From CALGLS01 sp047626155 (GTDB lineage: Bacteria; Bacteroidota; Bacteroidia; Chitinophagales; Saprospiraceae): 27,026 nucleotides of DNA. A model generated the notes under the pieces. That model was not told the DNA's origin. It saw only the letters and a program-made list of their open reading frames with translations, and searched no databases. Location: assembly GCA_047626155.1 (NCBI GenBank), contig JBLHRR010000066.1, positions 1 to 27,026 of the forward strand, in the 5' to 3' direction. Made by a program: the position numbers and the translations under genes. This document shows, piece by piece, positions 23,238 to 27,026 of the stretch (positions within the stretch are counted from its first letter, which is position 1; every line of letters starts with the position of its first letter).

Positions 23238-26200
23238 TTACTTTTTCATCACTCGCTTCATCACCGTTCCATTCTCGGTAGCGATATCTATAAAATAAAG
23301 TGCAGATTCAAGTTTCGTCAAATCAATTTGATAAGTCGTCTGATTTCTGAAATCTACTTCGGAAACTTTTCTGCCTCGAATATCAAAGACCGTGGCTGAA
23401 GTAACTCTCGTCTGTGGTGAAACAATAGTAACTATGTTTTGCGCCGGATTAGGATAAAGAGCAACTGAATCTAAATTCGAATCGTTGATTCCCAAAGCCC
23501 CATCGCGAGTAAACTGAAGAGTAAATCGATTGTCGAAAATTCCTTTCTCACTTACAAAAGTGTAATTCGTCTCATTAAGGTTTGTGACCGTGTTGAGTTG
23601 ATTATCTACTAAGTACGCTGTTTGGTCTCCCAAGTTCAAACCTTCTATGTTTTGAATAGAGACCTTGTACTCAATCGTTTCATCAATTAGTGTTGCAAAG
23701 CCCATGGGAATCTTTACATTTTCATCGAAGGCACTTCTTGCCTGAATCGCCAATTGATCACTTCCATCAACCAAGTGAGAATACAAAGAAACATTGGTTG
23801 CCAATCGCTTGGTGTCATAGCCAATGTCAATAGCATTGGTAGCCTCTTCCATAAAGCCTATTAAAGCTCTACTGTTTAGATCATAGTCAGCACTCTTTAC
23901 ATTTAGCCAAATACGATCCAGATCTTGGTTACGAAGGGTTGTATTACCAATAGTTCTTCTCATAGCATTGTTAAAAGTAATAGCTCCTAATGAAGTCACT
24001 TTCACTCCAAACCCTTGCCCGGTGGAGATAACTCCATTAGGTGTAGTTGCAGGGCCATTTCCTGCAGCCGTTCCTCCTGTTAAGTTATAGATAGAGATAT
24101 CTTCCATAGTATAATCCAGTCCGTAAGGTCCTGGAGTACCAGCAGTAGGAGCAGTTATGTGTTCCCAAAAGTACACAGCACCCACATTGGCATTACCATT
24201 AATAAAATCATCTGCTGAAATCGCAGAAGCATAGGGGTTGGCAATAACGTTTGGACTCGCATTTTGGTCGTCAGCAGCTGATCCGCCTGTTACGTTGTAA
24301 CCAGCCGTATAGGTAATGACGCCATTATTCAAGGTTCCTGTATTATAATTTAAGTTTAAGACTGTAGAAGGTCCAACAAAATCACGGAAGACAAAATATC
24401 CTTCTCCTGGATTGATCGCTCCAGTGTGAACCGGCCAATCATCACCTTCTTGATCAAGCCAGTTTCCTGCGCCTGGGGAAGTTAATGCAACGGCTGCATT
24501 CGGACTAAAGTTTCCGGTTAGGTGATTACGAACTACAGTAGCACCAGTAAATACGTCTGCCCTAGTTTCCAAAGACATTGGACTTCCAAGAAGCATAAAG
24601 TCAAGACCATCCAATGCTGGTGTATCTAAACGTACGCTGATCGTTCCATTATTAGTTACTGAAGCTGCATCATTTACTTGAACCACGCTCCCTTGGTGAT
24701 TTACAACCAAACTTCCCGTGGCAGCAACAGTGATATCTCCCTTGACTTTGAGATAATCACCTGCAGATATAGTAAGCGTAACACCTGCATTTACCACAAC
24801 CGTACATGCATCAATACTCGCGCCAACGACAGAAGAGTCATAATTTGAAGCGATAATAACTGAGTTATTGCTGCCTGGAACCGCTGGTGCAATATCCCAA
24901 GTCCCTGTCCAAGTTGCAGTTGAACAGGCAACTGCTGTTATGGTTACTGCAACACTATTAGTACTAAGGTCACCACAAAGGGTTGAGTTCCCTATATCGG
25001 TTTGCAAGGTAGTGAGTGGGTTGCCAGTATAAGCAGCTAGACTTGAACCTGCCAAATACGACAAACCATGTACAGCATAACTTCCTGCAGGAAAAGTCCA
25101 AGAATCTGTAAGATCAGAATTTACATCAAAGGCAACGATATTACCGGTGCCTGTGTTGACGATTGCATAGGTATATATATAGCCAATACCTGGCACTCCT
25201 GCTTTATTATAAATAGACCCTGTACCTGTAAACGTATTTGTATAAGTACCCAGTGTGTTGGCAGCACTAAACCCTGAAGATACTAATACATAGGTGATCC
25301 CGGGCACCAATGTCTGTGTAAAACTGGGAGACGATCCTACGCCATCAGTATAACTAGAGTTAAGCCAATTGGTACAAGCTCCGAATGGAGTATAACTCGT
25401 TTGAAACAAATTAAGCACGTCAGTATATCCATTGCCAACATGGGTAAAAGTATAACCTGTGTTATCACTGACTACAAATTCAATTGATTCATATTTAGGA
25501 ACATTACCTCCAAAATAGGCACAAACTCCAGCTGTGGCAGATTCAATGTTTAGACCAGTATCAGGATCCCCTGCATCTAAAGTTCCAGCATTCATCGTTA
25601 TGAGATTCCCCGCGACCAAATTTAAATTTAGAGAAGGATCTCCTTCAGGCGCAGTAACTCCCGCACTATTTGCTATTGTTCCCGCTTCGGCTGTACAGCC
25701 TGCAACAACAGCAATATCTACATTGTTAATATCGAAGAAAATATTTGTTGCTCCAGAACAAACTATTTTTATTCTTCCCATTGTTGTCGCAACACCTGGA
25801 ACGGTAATGGCCTGAGAACCGTCATTTGCCACACCCATTGCAAGGGTTGTCCCGAAAGTATTACCTCCGTCTGAAGAGTACAATATATCTACTGAAGCAC
25901 AAGTATAGGCTGCCAAATTTGTATTCGCGACATCCCAGGTTACCGTTTGAGCACTTCCTACAAGCCAGGCTGAAGTTGTATTCTGAGACGTTATTTGAAA
26001 TGGTCCATCGGCTCCTACATTCAATGAAATTTGATCACAGGCAATACCACCAGCTCCGGCATTATTATCTCTAACCACTAATCGCCAAGTAAGGGTTCTG
26101 GCTACTGTAGGTAAGATCTCTCCTGTTCCTGTAGTTACATTTCCAGCAAGTACCGAAGACAACTGTGGGCAAGTTCTTTCATTACTCATGGATGGCGGAA

Positions 26201-27026
26201 AACTTCTAAATATTGGCGCTACTGTACTAGCTCCGGTATCGTCTGGTGCAGCAGAACCCGCATAATCGGTGTCGTATTGCTCCCAGTTATAAGTTAAGCT
26301 CCCTAACCCATCGGCATCTGAACCAGTTCCAGACAAAGTAAAAGGAGTACTATGGGGTATTGTTAATCCATTTATGGTATTAGCATTGGCGTTAGCACTA
26401 GGCATAGCATTACCTGAAGCTGTAGAAGTAGAACAATCGGTCCAACCACCAGAGACACCTGAAGAGCAGGTTGGATCTCCAAAGGGTACCGTTCCAGTAG
26501 CAGTGAAATTCATCATGGACTGAAGACTCCCAATCCCAAAATAATCTGTACGACTGGCAAATAAGTCACCGGCATCACAATTTGCGCCTGTACTCATAAT
26601 ACTTGTTCCCTGTCCAGGTTCGTATCGCTCGCAGCTATTTTCACTATCACATCCATAATTAGTATGATATGAACTAAACATATGTCCTATTTCGTGCAAT
26701 AAAACAGTTACAGAAGTAGGAATGTCATTTGGTAGATATGTGTATCCATTTGCTTTACTCGCAGTACAAACTACACCAACTCCAGCTCTTCCAGCCCAGC
26801 CACAACCTCCACCACAAGTGATTTCATGAAAACCATGACCAATATCAAAAGGGACGCTAGCATTTGATGTTATATATGTATTCGCTTGGCTAATAGATGT
26901 GCTCGTATTTGTAGGATCGGTAAATGGATCGGTTGCTGGATTACTATTGAGTAGATACTCTACAATGCTAAAAGTTACCGCCAGTTCCGGCTCATAGATA
27001 GCATTAATTTGAGCAACCCTCGCTAA
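23238..27026 (-). CDS. large secreted M12B (reprolysin-like) metallopeptidase with T9SS tail (N-terminus beyond window)
   Basis: The frame stays open from the stop at 23238 to the window edge (1262 codons), so signal peptide and propeptide lie outside. At 27026-26570 the sequence shows GHGFHEITCGGGCGWAG and GVGVVCTASKANG. The zinc motif HEIGHMFSSYH follows at 26696-26664, and TSIMSTG supplies the Met-turn: a metzincin of the reprolysin type as found in bacteroidal secreted enzymes. The expected glycine of HExxHxxGxxH is serine here. Downstream come PKD/Ig-like and other beta-rich regions, a stretch of short repeats (VVVNAGVTLTISAG, ITVAATGSLVVNHQG), and a final T9SS sorting domain starting at LYPNPAQN and ending MKRVMKK. 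A TTG at 26699 is not the start because it falls next to the active site. Confidence 0.9.
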   Translation of the reverse strand, partial: LARVAQINAIYEPELAVTFSIVEYLLNSNPATDPFTDPTNTSTSISQANTYITSNASVPFDIGHGFHEITCGGGCGWAGRAGVGVVCTASKANGYTYLPNDIPTSVTVLLHEIGHMFSSYHTNYGCDSENSCERYEPGQGTSIMSTGANCDAGDLFASRTDYFGIGSLQSMMNFTATGTVPFGDPTCSSGVSGGWTDCSTSTASGNAMPSANANANTINGLTIPHSTPFTLSGTGSDADGLGSLTYNWEQYDTDYAGSAAPDDTGASTVAPIFRSFPPSMSNERTCPQLSSVLAGNVTTGTGEILPTVARTLTWRLVVRDNNAGAGGIACDQISLNVGADGPFQITSQNTTSAWLVGSAQTVTWDVANTNLAAYTCASVDILYSSDGGNTFGTTLAMGVANDGSQAITVPGVATTMGRIKIVCSGATNIFFDINNVDIAVVAGCTAEAGTIANSAGVTAPEGDPSLNLNLVAGNLITMNAGTLDAGDPDTGLNIESATAGVCAYFGGNVPKYESIEFVVSDNTGYTFTHVGNGYTDVLNLFQTSYTPFGACTNWLNSSYTDGVGSSPSFTQTLVPGITYVLVSSGFSAANTLGTYTNTFTGTGSIYNKAGVPGIGYIYTYAIVNTGTGNIVAFDVNSDLTDSWTFPAGSYAVHGLSYLAGSSLAAYTGNPLTTLQTDIGNSTLCGDLSTNSVAVTITAVACSTATWTGTWDIAPAVPGSNNSVIIASNYDSSVVGASIDACTVVVNAGVTLTISAGDYLKVKGDITVAATGSLVVNHQGSVVQVNDAASVTNNGTISVRLDTPALDGLDFMLLGSPMSLETRADVFTGATVVRNHLTGNFSPNAAVALTSPGAGNWLDQEGDDWPVHTGAINPGEGYFVFRDFVGPSTVLNLNYNTGTLNNGVITYTAGYNVTGGSAADDQNASPNVIANPYASAISADDFINGNANVGAVYFWEHITAPTAGTPGPYGLDYTMEDISIYNLTGGTAAGNGPATTPNGVISTGQGFGVKVTSLGAITFNNAMRRTIGNTTLRNQDLDRIWLNVKSADYDLNSRALIGFMEEATNAIDIGYDTKRLATNVSLYSHLVDGSDQLAIQARSAFDENVKIPMGFATLIDETIEYKVSIQNIEGLNLGDQTAYLVDNQLNTVTNLNETNYTFVSEKGIFDNRFTLQFTRDGALGINDSNLDSVALYPNPAQNIVTIVSPQTRVTSATVFDIRGRKVSEVDFRNQTTYQIDLTKLESALYFIDIATENGTVMKRVMKK

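Noticed and set aside
26697..26699. TTG as start of the M12B peptidase
   Set aside because: It sits one codon before the zinc-binding motif, and the frame stays open to the window edge with recognisable catalytic-domain sequence upstream.

Overview
The window is a chromosomal segment of a member of the Bacteroidota, most likely a marine-type Flavobacteriaceae. Three things suggest this: low GC, start codons preceded by A-rich leaders and TAnnTTTG-type -7 elements instead of Shine-Dalgarno sites, and type IX secretion (T9SS) C-terminal sorting tails on the two large exported proteins at the window edges. I found no tRNA, rRNA, IS element, CRISPR array or phage gene. No stretch longer than about 210 bases lacks a gene.

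Layout. (1) 1-2123, minus: the 3'-truncated gene of a secreted vanadium-dependent haloperoxidase-type protein with a T9SS tail. (2) 2239-9832, plus: a seven-gene kynurenine degradation cluster: kynureninase, kynurenine 3-monooxygenase, a RidA-family 2-aminomuconate deaminase candidate, 2-aminomuconate semialdehyde dehydrogenase, a divergent SDR, ACMS decarboxylase and a catechol-type O-methyltransferase. It runs from kynurenine towards 4-oxalocrotonate, but the ring-opening 3-hydroxyanthranilate 3,4-dioxygenase is absent. Between the aldehyde dehydrogenase and SDR genes lies a block of intergenic inverted repeats. (3) 9877-14872, minus: tatA, then (separated by a strong terminator) a periplasmic M1 peptidase, a DUF6702-type protein and two tandem paralogous exported proteins with a carboxypeptidase-regulatory-like beta domain. 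(4) 14958-17921: pepE (dipeptidase E), a GNAT acetyltransferase in the opposite direction, then a D,D-carboxypeptidase (M15) and an M48 metalloprotease as a pair. (5) 18082-21723, plus: gpmI (glycolysis), then a tight group of a BT0820-like HAD protein, methionine aminopeptidase and a SAM methyltransferase. (6) 21712-23099, minus: an ApbE flavin transferase lipoprotein translationally coupled to a 120-residue protein of uncertain role. (7) 23238-27026, minus: the 5'-truncated gene of a very large secreted M12B (reprolysin-like) metallopeptidase with a T9SS tail and a terminator.

Most genes are ordinary for the group. I do not see a clear-cut new defence or mobile system. The points most worth a second look are the incomplete kynurenine pathway with its SDR that lacks the catalytic Tyr/Lys and its coupled O-methyltransferase; the paralogue pair next to DUF6702 and M1; the apbE partner protein; and the -7 elements lying so close to ATG that the transcripts would be leaderless.
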